In this document: positions 1-10,731 of the stretch, piece after piece
How positions within the stretch are numbered: the first letter of the stretch is position 1
Layout: each line of letters starts with the position of its first letter
NCBI GenBank assembly: GCA_963995505.1
Contig: OZ023199.1
Location: 4,645,906 to 4,709,905 of the forward strand
DNA: 64,000 bases
Direction: 5' to 3'
DNA from: Hypericum androsaemum
Lineage: Eukaryota; Streptophyta; Magnoliopsida; Malpighiales; Hypericaceae
Program-made: the position numbers and the translations under genes
The notes under the pieces: model-generated
Databases searched by the model: none
Told to the model about the DNA's origin: nothing
The model's input: the letters and a program-made list of their open reading frames with translations, nothing else

Positions 1-1409
1 ACTATTTTGTGGTTCTGTTAAATCAAATCACATTTGCTAACACTAGTTACTTGAGTTATCATTGTGTGTCATCCCACGTTATTAAATTGTAACAGTCTGT
101 CATATTATATCACTAATTTTGTTTGTCATTGTGACATATCGTTGGCCATGATCTTGATAGTGTTGATCTCCTCTTGATCCATATTTGAATTCAAATGCTA
201 TTAAATTTATTTTATTTTGTCTCAAATTAGTGAAGTGACATAGCACACAAATAAAATTAGTCATGAACCATTACACGCAGAAAAGATAAATTATATAACA
301 TGATATAATAAAATCTCTTTAAAGTGATATTATTGGGACCACATAAAAATATCACTTTAGAGAGTTTATTGCACAAGACATGTTCTTTAAAATTATTAAA
401 ATTAAAATTTTGGTGAATATATTAGTAAATTACAAAAAAAAACTTTGTCTATATTCAAGTCACCTAAAATCTTGGTCTATAGCGTTATTTAGATGCTATA
501 CTTGATTGAATTTTTTTTTACTGCAAGAGAACGATCACGAAGACTATTATGCCAAAGTTGAGATTTAGCACTAATATTTTCTGAAAATTAAAAAATATTA
601 ATTATTACGATAGAAAGGTTATTAAATTTTGTATGTTACAAGATGTTTTTCGACGTAATTTTTTGGGAGACATCACAATGTGTGTATATAATATAGCTAT
701 TAATTCAAATGGGTGAAAAAAAATTACGTCTATCATACAAAATTGTTGCTCAAAAAGTTGTTTCGGTCTTAAAATTTTGATTTTCTGCCTAAGTAAAGCG
801 TTTTAGGGGATCGACAAGTACTTTTGAGCAACAATTTTGTATGATGTAAGATTTTTTTTTGACGTGATTTTTTGGAGACATCTGCAATGAGTGTATATAA
901 TAGAGCTATATATTCAAATGATGAAATATTAGTCTCGACTCGGAACCGATATTTTTTATTAGTTTAGATGTAAAGATCTTGTTATAAAATTTTTACCGTA
1001 CATGATATAACTTAAATAAGTGGACTAACAAATGTTACTTGATTGTCGGTCGTTTAAAACCTCTATCACGTTGTCGAAGAAAACAACAAAATACTTGTAA
1101 TTCAAAGCGCGAAACCACGTAGTGGTAGTAAAATGTGCCAATTGGGAAAAAAAAAACAAAAAAAAAAGAGTTAACACTCCTAATTGAAGCAGAAACCATT
1201 TCCGAACTCAATTACAAGTGAAGGAATCGTTTTTGAACTAAATCGTAAATTGACCAAAATCCCATTTCCTTCACTCTCCGAGTCCGACCCAAAGAAGACA
1301 ACCAGACAGATAGATAGATAGAGAGAAGAAACCCTAAAAAATCGAATAGGAAGTGGGGGAGAGAGAGAGAGAAAGCTCAACATCGGAGGAAGGTTCAGTC
1401 GTCCGATCA
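1..1409. other. AT-rich upstream intergenic region with repeats
   Basis: No coding exon is recognisable here. The stretch contains a perfect 24-bp inverted repeat (732-755 with 822-845) and two diverged direct copies of a segment of about 80 bp (about 640-720 and 850-930). The last 150 bases, with CT/GA-rich tracts, are probably the promoter and leader of the ATP synthase gene that starts at 1410. Confidence 0.5.
640..930. repeat. Inverted repeat inside a pair of direct repeats
   Basis: A perfect 24-bp inverted repeat pairs 732-755 with 822-845 across a 66-base loop. Outside it, 640-720 and 850-930 are imperfect direct copies, both containing GTGTATATAATA and a GACGT motif. The layout suggests a decayed MITE or foldback element. 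No target duplication was found. Confidence 0.5.
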
Positions 1410-4400
1410 ATGGCTCTTCGTCTCCTGTCCCGATCCAAGCAGGTACCCTTTCAATGCCACCACTGTGCTGAGTTCCCATTTTGCCCCTACCGCCTGATTA
1501 CGTATCTGTAGAATTTGGGGGCGTTTCGTTTACTTTTAGAATTTGGGTTGAAAGTTGACTTCTTTGTTCAATGCTGTTGTTTGTATCCAAATGGGAGCCA
1601 TTTCGAGGCCCGTCTTCGAGTTCCATCAGTAGTCTTTTTGTACTTCTGTCAAGTTTGGTTGCTCAGGATGATTGATTATGTTTTCCTGAGTCTGATTGTA
1701 AGCTCTCTCTCTTTTTTCCTGGATCGATCGAGCAGCTGTGCGCTAGTCGAGCCCTTTTGCAGGAGAATGATTATGCTGCTGCCGTCCGTTGCTATGCCAA
1801 ACAAGCTGCTCCTAAGGCGAACAAGGGAGATGGTTAGCGAATGTTTTCCTCATTCTTTCCGTTAGCAACATATTACATATGATGCCATTGAAGCTTTTAG
1901 TGATGGGTCTTCCGTGTTGGAAGCAACCCTTTTCTATTTACATTTCCACGCAAGCAATAATGTATGTGGTCATGGTACTGAACTCCTTTTGTATTTACGT
2001 TTCTTTTTCTTTCCTCTTCATTCTTATATGAGTTCGCTTCCCTCGATATTTGCTCTCTTTTTTCTCTGTTCCATGTCGCGGCGGTTGTCATTTTTCTTCT
2101 CCTGGACTTATTATCTGTGTGGCTAAGCTACTTGGAGTGAGATTATACTTTTTGTTTAACTCATCTACTGTTAGGATACCCTCTTTCTCTAGTGGTGTGG
2201 AAAAATCGTACACCTCCCCTTGAGTTGACATGCATGCAATTTCTAATTTCCCTATGTCGACAGTAAATATTATCTCCATCTTAGGTTCATTTACTTATTA
2301 ATACATGATTCTATGTCTTTGATTTTGCTTAGGGTAGATGTAGCTTCCGTTCTGCTTTCCTTTGACCATGGTGGTTTGTATATTCGCTGATACTGCACCC
2401 TTTTGAGTAGAAATGTTGAAGAACGTCTTTCTGGATCTCAAGGAGAAGTTTGATATGGCTATTGGAATTCTTCGCAAGGAAAAGATAACCATTGCTCCTG
2501 AGGATCCTGCTGCTGTGGCACAGTACGCGAAGGTCATGAAGACAGTTAGAGAGAAGTAAGCTACTTTGTTTTCAGATAGTTCTTTCAGTCTCCCTGAGAT
2601 GTGGCACATGCACACATTCTTTTGACTCTGGTTATATCTGATTTTGTCTTAATGGGGCACCCTGTGTGGTGTTTTTTATTCATAGGAATGGGAGTGAATA
2701 TGATATTTTAACAACCTCTTCATTCTTCGAGACTTAGCTTAGTAGTGTTTTCAGATTATAGCATTATTTTCTTTCTCTCAATTATCATTTGGCGATTGAT
2801 TTGTTTGTAAATTTATCCGCGTTAGGTTAAAAGGTATTCACCGAATCTGAATACATATCTGAACCGTGAAACAAAGAACTTATTTTATATATCTCAGCCA
2901 TCATCTTTGACTGGTTTCTTTTGTTCATATTCAGATCATGGTCAACTTGTCTGTTTGGTATATTTCATGGTCTAGTGAGTATCAGTAACCAGGAACATAT
3001 GAATAAATATGGCCTTCATCCTGAATCAGTTTATTTGTTGGCAATTATCTCCAGGGCTGGCCTGTTGTCAGAATCACAAAGAATCCAGGAGACCATTGAG
3101 ACAGAAACGAGAGATATTCCCGATGCTCGTTCTTATCTGCTGCAACTGAAGGTGATTCGTGAAAGGTGTGCAACTTGATTTTTGAAATTATAGTTTTTTA
3201 ATGCTATTTAATAACCTACTACCCACCACACTTGCTCAGCAGTAGTTTTTGTGTCCTTTTTTTGTGAGCCGCCACATTTCGTCACTAACAATTTTCACAA
3301 ACATAAATGGGTAAACAATCGTCTTATTTTATTTTGGGAGCCCAATACTGTTTATTATCCTGAATCCAAACCGGTTCCCCTTTTTACTGTGTATGGGGCT
3401 CAGTTGCTGCTAGATCTGTATTTAATTGTGGAACTGGTGATTGCGTAACTCCATTGACTAGTGGGGCAACTCAGTTGCAGAAAATATAAACTATTTGTTG
3501 GCCTTGGTTAGCAAAAAATAATGCATTTCTTTATTACTAATGCTAATGACGTGTCTTCCTTAATTAGATGGCAATTGACGAATAATGCATTTCTTACTTA
3601 TTGGTCTTTTTTTAGTGAACATGAAAATTCGACCTAGCCACGTCCTTGACTCTAGCTGATGGTTCTACGAATGATATCCTGTCATTTTGTCATATTGGAA
3701 TGTTTGCATGTCAAATGTCTGGGTTGTTTGTTAAATTACATCAATAATTTATGTGCTTTTTGTATGTGTTCCCTGCTGTGAATAGTGTAGCAGTTGAAGT
3801 GTCATGGTGATCTTGTTGATCTTCCTGTCTTCAACTGCTACTAGTTGTTCCTATTAGCTAGTTTGTGTAGTTCTAGTTATTTGGTTACTTGAGAACCATT
3901 GTAGCTAGCTATACTAGGCTAGGTACTATTTGCTGTCACTTCCAGAATAGTGCCGTTTGTACTAGTTGTTGTAAGTACAAACGGCTCTATTAGGCAGATT
4001 TCAAAGAGGCTCTTAAGTCCTCTCTCCTCTTGTATAAGTATCCTAATTCTTTGCAATAAAAGTTAAGTTGGTTGAGATCATTTATTACTTGAGTTCCACC
4101 AGTTTCTACATGGTATCAGAGCCTTTAATTTTCACCAATAAAAATGTCTGAAATCCCAACTCCCACACTTGAATCTGCTGCTACTGCAGAAACCAACAAC
4201 ACAAACACTTCAAAGAAAATCATAGCCTTTGAGAGTGAGAGTAGCACCCACCTTAAATTCACTCCAAACCTTCTTGGAGGACAGAATTATCTGTCATGGG
4301 CAAAAGCTGCCAGGATGACTTTAATCACCAAAGGTATGCTTGGTTATGTCTCTGGAAAAATTGCTTCTCCTCTTGATAAGGAAAGTGATGAATTTGATGT

Positions 4401-7400
4401 GTGGGAAGCCAATGATCTGTTAGTTATAAGATTGATCCATAGCGCCCTTGAGCCCAAAGTTTATGATATATTTGCTCATGCAAATACATCTAAAGAACTA
4501 TGGGATTCTCTCAAGAGGATGTATGGCAATCAAAAGAATCTTTTCAGAGTCTTTGAGCTCAAGAAGAAGCTTGTTGAATGCAAGCATGATTCCACCTATG
4601 TTGATTACCTGGGAAGGCAGCAACAAGTGTGGAATGAGCTTGCCATTTACAGGCCTCCCACTTCTGATTTCGTGACTATTCAGAAAAGAGTTGAGCAAGA
4701 TAAGATCTTTGATCATCTTGCCAATCTCAAACCTGAATTTGATGGGCTGATTGATCAAATCCTCACTTCTGCTGAACTCCCATCCTTTGAGGATGTGAGT
4801 TCTAGAATCCAACAAGAGGAGACCAGGAGAAAGATCATGACCAGCAACAAAGGGAAGGAAGAACACACTGAAGCTAGTGTGTTCTACTCTCAACAAAACA
4901 GGGGAGCTCCTAGCAGCAGAGGAAATCTCAAAGGAAGAGGAGGAAAGTCCATTTCCAGAAATGCAAATCTCTATTGTGAGAATTGCAAAAAGAGTGGGCA
5001 TACTCAAGACAAATGCTGGTTTCTGTACCCTCATCTGAGGCCACAGAAACAACCCACAGCCAACCTCACTGCTGGGGTCCCTCAAGAAGCCAATCTCAAT
5101 GGAAATCAGCTCAAAGATCAGCATAGACCTGCTGAGAACACTAATCTTGCTGTGGATCTTATTGTTCAACAGGTCTTGCAGCAACTAAGGACCTCAAACA
5201 TGATGCACAACAACAACAACAACAACAATCAAAGTCAAGGGGAGAGGCAGCCAACCTCTTCTCAACATGACCCTGGTAAGACTAGAGACGAGAATTCCGC
5301 AATCACTTACTCTGTCTTTAAAAACCCTGCTAATTGCTGGATTATTGATTCGGGTGCCAGTCACCACATGACATTTGATGAGAATGATCTGTCTAGTTTA
5401 AACCAAAACTCTTCCTCATTTAGTGTCTCTGTTGCCAATGGAGACAGGCTGGCCATTTCTGGCTTAGGCCAAAAGAATTTTATGCATCAAAATTGCATGT
5501 CTAAAGTCTTACTCATAAAAAACCTTACTGCTAAACTTCTTTCAGTGAGTGAAATCACTAAAGAACTTGGCTGTAGAGTGATTTTTGACCCTGATCATGT
5601 TCTATTTCAGGACATGAAAACAGGGAATTTGATTGGTAGAGGGAAGATGAGCAATGGGCTTTATGTGGTTGATGAAGGGTCTGCCTCCTTGATTGCATCC
5701 ACTCAAAGTAATCAAGTTGCTTTGAGTGCATCCACACAAGGAAACCCAGAAACCTGGCACTATTGGCTAGGACACCCTTTTGATTTAGTTTTAAGCAAGA
5801 TTTTGTCATGTAATCAGCCCATTGCTCATAACTGCACTAGTTGGAAAATGGCTAAAGCCACCAGAAATGTATTCCCCATTTCCTCTACTGAATATAATGA
5901 ACCTTTTGAGCTTGTTCATACTGATTTGTGGACCTCTTCCAATCCTTCTCATGATGGTTTTAAATACTTTATCACTTTCATAGACCATTTTTCCAAAACC
6001 ACTTGGCTGTACCTTCTTAAAAACAAGACTGAAGTGTTGGACAGATTTAATGAATTCAGAAACCTGGTTTTTACTCAGTTTAACAAGAAAATTAAGATCC
6101 TAAGATCTGACAATGGAACTGAATATTGTCACTTGTCTAAACTGCTTAAAGATTTGGGTATAGTTCATCAAAAATCATGTATTTACACTCCTCAACAGAA
6201 TGGAGTGGCTGAGAGGAAAAATCGTCATCTTCTTGAAGTTGCTAGAGCTATTAGGTTTCAGATGAATGTGCCTAAGACTTACTGGTCTGATGCTATTCTG
6301 ACATCCTGTTACCTAATCAATAGAACTCCAAGCAAGAATTTAAAATTCAAACCCCCTCTTGAGCTCCTACTCCAAAGACCTATCAACCTTGATCATCTTA
6401 AAACTTTTGGGTGTATGTGCTTTGTTCACATCCCTAGTATGAAAAGGGATAGGCATGATCCTAAGGTTGAAAAATGTGTATTTCTTGGTTATTCTTCGGT
6501 AACAAAAGGGTATAGATGTTATTGTCTTAAGTCCAAACAAAAATATCTTACTAGGGACATAACATTTTTGGAAGATCGGGCTTATTATTCTCATAAACTG
6601 CCTATAGAGTGGACTAATGAGTTTCAGGGGGAGACAAACATGCATGAAACTCAAGATATCAACAGATTCAAAGTGTCCTATCAAGATGTCTACCCAGATT
6701 CAAAGTCCCACAATGAGCAAAATGAGCCAACTGATCTAAATCAGTCTGAAATTGGAGAAGATGAGCAAGAAACATTACAAACTGAAGAACAAACTGTGCA
6801 GAATGCTGAAGAAGCTGGGTATGGAAGATTACTTCATGTTTTTCACAGAAAAAATAAAGTGCCGAGAAGTATCTTTGGGACCAGCAGAGAGGTGCAAAGT
6901 GTTCCCCAAGAAAGCTCGGCACATCATGAGCAAGAAAGTGAGATTCATTCTGAACAAAGAGATGACACGAGATGGGTTAGAAGATCACAAAGAGTCAAGA
7001 AACCTGTCAACTATAAGGTATACAGTGTTAAATTATATCCAATGGACAGGTATATTTCTTATGACTCAATTTCTCAAGTTCATCATTGTTTTCTCCTTAA
7101 AATTAACTCTGGGGTTGAACCAACGAGTTATGATGAGGCTAGAAAACATAAGGTCTGGCAGATTGCTATGAGAGAAGAACTTGAAGCCATTGAAAGAAAC
7201 AATACTTGGTCCCCAGCTGACCTGCCTCCTGGAAAAAAGGCTGTCAGTTGCAAGTGGTTGTTTAAAATCAAGTTCAACAATGATGGAACCATTGAGAGAC
7301 ATAAGGCTAGATTGGTTGCTAGGGGATTTACTCAGATTCCAGGCATTGACTACACTGAAACCTTTGCACCAGTAGCTAAAATGAACACTATGAGAGTTAT

Positions 7401-10400
7401 CATTTCAGTTGCTGCTAACTTTGACTGGCCTCTCTTTCAGATGGATGTGAAGAATGCCTTCCTTCAAGGAGACTTGGAGGAAGAGATCTTCATGGAACCA
7501 CCTGAAGGGCATCCTATGATCAAGTTAGGAAAGGTATGCAAGCTTAAAAAGGCTATCTATGGCCTTAAACAATCCCCTAGAGCCTGGTATCACAAATTAA
7601 GTAAGGAATTACTGTCCCTTGGGTTCAGAAAATGCTATTCTGATAATACTCTGTTTGCCTATGATAATTCCAATGGTAAAATTGTTATTTGCATGTATGT
7701 GGATGACATCATCATAACTGGAAGTAATCTAATCGGGATTGGTCACCTGAAAACTGCCTTAAAAGGCAAATTTGACATAAAAGATCTAGGTAAACTGAGA
7801 TATTTTCTAGGTATAGAATTTGCTTATTCTGAACAGGGTATTCACATGTGTCAAAGGAAGTACGTTATTGATTTGTTGAAAGAGACAAAGAAGACTGAAG
7901 CTGCTCCCGTTGATACCCCTCTTGAATCTGGTAAAAAATTCTCCCTAACTGAAGGCACACTAATTTCAAGAATTACAAGTTTTCAGAGACTTGTAGGTAA
8001 GCTGATTTATCTAACTATCACTAGACCTGAAATTTCCTTTGCTGTGAGCTTGATCAGTCAAGCTATGCATAATCCTAGGTCTAGTCATGTGTTGATTGCT
8101 GAGAGAATTTTGTACTATCTGAAATCTAGTCCTGGTCTGGGATTACTCATGAGAAAGTCTGGCCATATGAAAATTTCTGCATTCACTGATGCCAGTTATG
8201 TTTGTGCTCCAGGTAGTAGATCTACCAGTGGTTTCTGCACTTTTGTGGGAGGAAACTTGGTTACTTGGAAAAGCAAAAAACAAGTTGTGGTTTCCAGATC
8301 TTCTTCAGAATCTGAATACAGAGCTATGGCTCTTGCTGCGTGTGAATTAGTCTGGCTTAAGCAACTTGTAACTGAGCTGGGTTTTCCTCAAAATGAACCT
8401 ATGAACATGTTTTGTGACAATCAATCTGCTATCTATATTGCTGCAAACCCTGTTTTCCATGAAAGAACTAAGCATATAGAGGTTGATTGCCACTATGTAA
8501 GAGAAAAGGTTCTAAGTAAGGAGATTGCAACTCCCTACTTATGCAGCAGTGAACAAACTGCAGACATCTTCACAAAAGCTCTGAATCCTAGTCAATTTAA
8601 ATATCTTTCTTCCAAGTTGGGTCTATATAATTTGTATATGCCCAACTTGAGGGGGAGTGTTAAATTACATCAATAATTTATGTGCTTTTTGTATGTGTTC
8701 CCTGCTGTGAATAGTGTAGCAGTTGAAGTGTCATGGTGATCTTGTTGATCTTCCTGTCTTCAACTGCTACTAGTTGTTCCTATTAGCTAGTTTGTGTAGT
8801 TCTAGTTATTTGGTTACTTGAGAACCATTGTAGCTAGCTATACTAGGCTAGGTACTATTTGCTGTCACTTCCAGAATAGTGCCGTTTGTACTAGTTGTTG
8901 TAAGTACAAACGGCTCTATTAGGCAGATTTCAAAGAGGCTCTTAAGTCCTCTCTCCTCTTGTATAAGTATCCTAATTCTTTGCAATAAAAGTTAAGTTGG
9001 TTGAGATCATTTATTACTTGAGTTCCACCAGTTTCTACATGGTATCAGAGCCTTTAATTTTCACCAATAAAAATGTCTGAAATCCCAACTCCCACACCTG
9101 AATCTGCTGCTACTGCAGAAACCAACAACACAAACACTTCAAAGAAAATCATAGCCTTTGAGAGTGAGAGTAGCACCCACCTTAAATTCACTCCACCAGT
9201 TTCTACATTGTTACCTGTTTCTGGAAATTTGAGGAGCTTCGCCATGGAAAACTTAAAACTTTTTTGTCTGTGTTGGTGATTCCTTTTGTAAGAGCATCTG
9301 CTTCCAGCTAGTTCTTGCCCACCATTTTACGAGAACTTCTATCACTTATTCTATCACTTAGTGAATTATGGTGACTGTCCTTCAATTATTTTGACTTTTT
9401 GATAGTAAGCAGTTGACTTCTAACTTGCTTGGTTTTTTCCATGTTTGGTTTATACTCTTAGGCCTGAACTCTTCAACTCAACACTGACTGGATAGCTGCA
9501 CTGTAATAATCATTTTTTTATCCTTTCTTGCAGGAGAGGCTTAATTGATGAGTTTGGTGCAGAGGCTCTGATGATGGAGGCATTGGAGAAAGTGGAGAAA
9601 GAAATCAAGCAACCTCTCTTGAGGAACGATAAGAAGGGGATGCCTCTTCTACAGGATGAATTTGAAAAGGTTAATCAAAAGTAAGCACAATGATTGCGCA
9701 ATCCATTATGTAGCTTCCATTTCTGTAGAAGGGGATGACTCTTCTACAGGATGAATTTGAAAAGGTTAATCAAAAGTAAGCACAATGATTGTGCAATCCA
9801 TTATGTAGCTGCATTTCTGTAGCTTCCAAGATCGAATATTACCAATTACAGCTTCAATTTATTATAGCATGAACGTGTGCATCTACCCGTTACTGTTCTA
9901 GCTGTAATTTACTGATTTTGTCATATGTTTCTAGGCTGGGAATCCGAAGACAAGATCTTCCAAAGTTAGAAGAAGAGTTGGAACTTAAAATTGCCAAGGC
10001 ACAGTTGGAGGAAATAAAGAAGGAAGCTCTTGAGGCCATGGAAACCCAGAAGAAAAAGTATGTTTCTGTGGTATTTCTTTGGTGCATAATTTTGTTTACC
10101 ATAATCCTTGTTTTTTTTGTGGTCATTTTTTATTTTGCTTTTGAGAATAAAACGAAGTAGATGAATTGGGAAGGTAGTTACTTGATGATTGTGACCTTTT
10201 TATCTATCAGTTCAATGATTTATTAAAAGATGCCCGTCTTTCAGATGGTTTTCGCTAGATGATTCTTGTGGGTAATCTTCTGTTAAGATTTTTGAGGAGG
10301 AATCCGTTTTGTTGTCCGTGGTGTCTGGGTTGTAATGTCAATCTGGGTTCTAGCAAATTCGGGAAACCGGTTGAGATGTTTGTTTTCACAAGAAATGTAG

Positions 10401-10731
10401 CCGTAGTTGAGTAGGGCTTTGATTTGCTGTTGAATTTTGAAGTGAGATGGAACACTTGCTGGTATAAGACTTGTCAACCTGGGTTGATAAATCTCAAGTG
10501 CCAACCGGAGAATTATGCAAGTATTTATTCAATTAAGCAGATACAGTGTTTGCAACTTCTAGCTGCTCGATCTTTTTCATGTTTTCAGTCTCTCTTTGCG
10601 GATCACAGGGCAACGTTTGATTGCCCTCGTTGATTATTCCAACTTTAACGTAAATTTCTCTTTTCAGGGAAGAATTCAATGACGAGGAAATGATTGATGT
10701 GAAGGCATTGGACATGCGGAACTTCTTGTGA
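1410..10731 (+). CDS. MGP1: Mitochondrial ATP synthase 24 kDa subunit
   Basis: Seven coding exons: 1410-1442, 1736-1832, 2411-2555, 3055-3165, 9534-9680, 9935-10057, 10668-10731, giving 720 nt and a 239-residue protein. It resembles the plant-specific 24 kDa (FAd) subunit of mitochondrial F1Fo-ATP synthase, Arabidopsis At2g21870 (MGP1), which is needed for pollen development. The N-terminus (MALRLLSRSKQ, then an Arg/Ala-rich stretch) looks like a mitochondrial presequence. Internal blocks such as LRKEKITIAPEDPAAV and SQRIQETIETETRDIPDARS match my memory of the family. The C-terminal half is charged and probably helical/coiled coil. All introns are GT-AG and all phases agree. Intron 4 is 6.4 kb because a copia element of about 5.5 kb sits in it. 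The 3' part of exon 5 is tandemly duplicated into intron 5. The start codon is the first ATG after the CT/GA-rich leader and gives the conserved N-terminus. Confidence 0.9.
3724..3728. repeat. Target site duplication, left
   Basis: TTGTT immediately before the TG of the 5' LTR. The same five bases follow the element end at 9208-9212. Confidence 0.85.
3729..4110 (+). repeat. 5' LTR of the copia element (382 bp)
   Basis: Begins TGTTAAATTACATC and ends TTTCTACA, the usual TG...CA termini. It contains a TATA-like TGTATAAGTAT at about 4031-4041 and an AATAAAA polyadenylation-type motif at about 4055. An internal hairpin is visible near 3951-3985, where GCCGTTTGTAC is repeated inverted as GTACAAACGGC. 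Appears identical to 8658-9039. Confidence 0.93.
4111..4122 (+). other. Primer binding site (tRNA-iMet type)
   Basis: TGGTATCAGAGC lies directly after the LTR. This is the standard plant copia primer binding site, complementary to the 3' end of initiator tRNA-Met. Confidence 0.9.
4144..8676 (+). CDS. Copia gag-pol polyprotein, full length
   Basis: An uninterrupted 1510-codon ORF in the copia order gag, protease, integrase, reverse transcriptase, RNase H. Visible landmarks: a CCHC zinc knuckle from residue 278 (CENCKKSGHTQDKC); protease DSGA at 402; integrase catalytic triad at D594 (DLW), D656 (DNGTEY) and E690 (GVAERKNR); reverse transcriptase with DVKNAF near 1101 and YVDD at about 1185-1188; RNase H starting TDAS near 1348. 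The integrase zinc module has its two His (WHYWLGH, 539/544) and the first Cys (C564), but the expected second Cys is Trp (CTSW, W567), so the HHCC set is incomplete. The stop codon lies inside the 3' LTR, 19 bases past its start. No frameshift or internal stop is present, so the element was recently coding-competent. Lineage within Ty1/copia was not resolved. Confidence 0.95.
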   Translation: MSEIPTPTLESAATAETNNTNTSKKIIAFESESSTHLKFTPNLLGGQNYLSWAKAARMTLITKGMLGYVSGKIASPLDKESDEFDVWEANDLLVIRLIHSALEPKVYDIFAHANTSKELWDSLKRMYGNQKNLFRVFELKKKLVECKHDSTYVDYLGRQQQVWNELAIYRPPTSDFVTIQKRVEQDKIFDHLANLKPEFDGLIDQILTSAELPSFEDVSSRIQQEETRRKIMTSNKGKEEHTEASVFYSQQNRGAPSSRGNLKGRGGKSISRNANLYCENCKKSGHTQDKCWFLYPHLRPQKQPTANLTAGVPQEANLNGNQLKDQHRPAENTNLAVDLIVQQVLQQLRTSNMMHNNNNNNNQSQGERQPTSSQHDPGKTRDENSAITYSVFKNPANCWIIDSGASHHMTFDENDLSSLNQNSSSFSVSVANGDRLAISGLGQKNFMHQNCMSKVLLIKNLTAKLLSVSEITKELGCRVIFDPDHVLFQDMKTGNLIGRGKMSNGLYVVDEGSASLIASTQSNQVALSASTQGNPETWHYWLGHPFDLVLSKILSCNQPIAHNCTSWKMAKATRNVFPISSTEYNEPFELVHTDLWTSSNPSHDGFKYFITFIDHFSKTTWLYLLKNKTEVLDRFNEFRNLVFTQFNKKIKILRSDNGTEYCHLSKLLKDLGIVHQKSCIYTPQQNGVAERKNRHLLEVARAIRFQMNVPKTYWSDAILTSCYLINRTPSKNLKFKPPLELLLQRPINLDHLKTFGCMCFVHIPSMKRDRHDPKVEKCVFLGYSSVTKGYRCYCLKSKQKYLTRDITFLEDRAYYSHKLPIEWTNEFQGETNMHETQDINRFKVSYQDVYPDSKSHNEQNEPTDLNQSEIGEDEQETLQTEEQTVQNAEEAGYGRLLHVFHRKNKVPRSIFGTSREVQSVPQESSAHHEQESEIHSEQRDDTRWVRRSQRVKKPVNYKVYSVKLYPMDRYISYDSISQVHHCFLLKINSGVEPTSYDEARKHKVWQIAMREELEAIERNNTWSPADLPPGKKAVSCKWLFKIKFNNDGTIERHKARLVARGFTQIPGIDYTETFAPVAKMNTMRVIISVAANFDWPLFQMDVKNAFLQGDLEEEIFMEPPEGHPMIKLGKVCKLKKAIYGLKQSPRAWYHKLSKELLSLGFRKCYSDNTLFAYDNSNGKIVICMYVDDIIITGSNLIGIGHLKTALKGKFDIKDLGKLRYFLGIEFAYSEQGIHMCQRKYVIDLLKETKKTEAAPVDTPLESGKKFSLTEGTLISRITSFQRLVGKLIYLTITRPEISFAVSLISQAMHNPRSSHVLIAERILYYLKSSPGLGLLMRKSGHMKISAFTDASYVCAPGSRSTSGFCTFVGGNLVTWKSKKQVVVSRSSSESEYRAMALAACELVWLKQLVTELGFPQNEPMNMFCDNQSAIYIAANPVFHERTKHIEVDCHYVREKVLSKEIATPYLCSSEQTADIFTKALNPSQFKYLSSKLGLYNLYMPNLRGSVKLHQ
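8648..8657 (+). other. Polypurine tract
   Basis: TGAGGGGGAG lies immediately upstream of the 3' LTR, in the position of the plus-strand primer. The gag-pol ORF reads through it. Confidence 0.85.
8658..9039 (+). repeat. Second LTR of the copia element
   Basis: Same 382-bp sequence as 3729-4110 (constant offset 4929, no differences seen by eye). Unlike a normal 3' LTR it is followed not by host DNA but by a second primer binding site and the beginning of gag. Confidence 0.92.
9040..9207 (+). mobile_element. Truncated second copia internal region plus LTR stub
   Basis: 9040-9195 repeats 4111-4266 (primer binding site, leader and about the first 41 gag codons) with one visible difference (T at 4169, C at 9098). 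It then jumps through a shared TCCA (9192-9195) directly into the last bases of an LTR, CCAGTTTCTACA, ending at 9207. The TTGTT target duplication follows. This is what remains of a tandem second unit after loss of nearly all of its interior and LTR, or of an aberrant reverse-transcription product. Confidence 0.88.
9633..9820 (+). repeat. Tandem duplication spanning exon 5 end and its splice donor
   Basis: Two copies with a 95-base period: 9633-9727 and 9728 to about 9820, with few differences. Each contains the last 48 bases of exon 5, the donor AAAAGTAAG and about 45 intron bases. The real donor is at 9681; the duplicate is at about 9776. Use of the second donor would read straight into TAA after the first AAG, so it would truncate the protein. 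Confidence 0.9.

Larger units (their letters stand above)
3729..9207 (+). mobile_element. Composite Ty1/copia LTR retrotransposon in intron 4
   Basis: Structure in order: LTR (3729-4110), full internal region (4111-8657), second LTR (8658-9039), the first 156 bases of a second internal region (9040-9195), then the last bases of a third LTR ending at 9207. A perfect 5-bp target duplication, TTGTT, flanks the whole unit (3724-3728 and 9208-9212). The two full LTRs look identical by eye. The element is in the same orientation as the host gene. It carries a full-length gag-pol ORF, a tRNA-iMet primer binding site and a polypurine tract, so it looks young. Empty-site reconstruction places a single TTGTT in intron 4. 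Confidence 0.93.

Noticed and set aside
4498..5184. 228-codon minus-strand open frame inside the copia element
   Set aside because: It is antisense to gag, and its product shows no recognisable domain.
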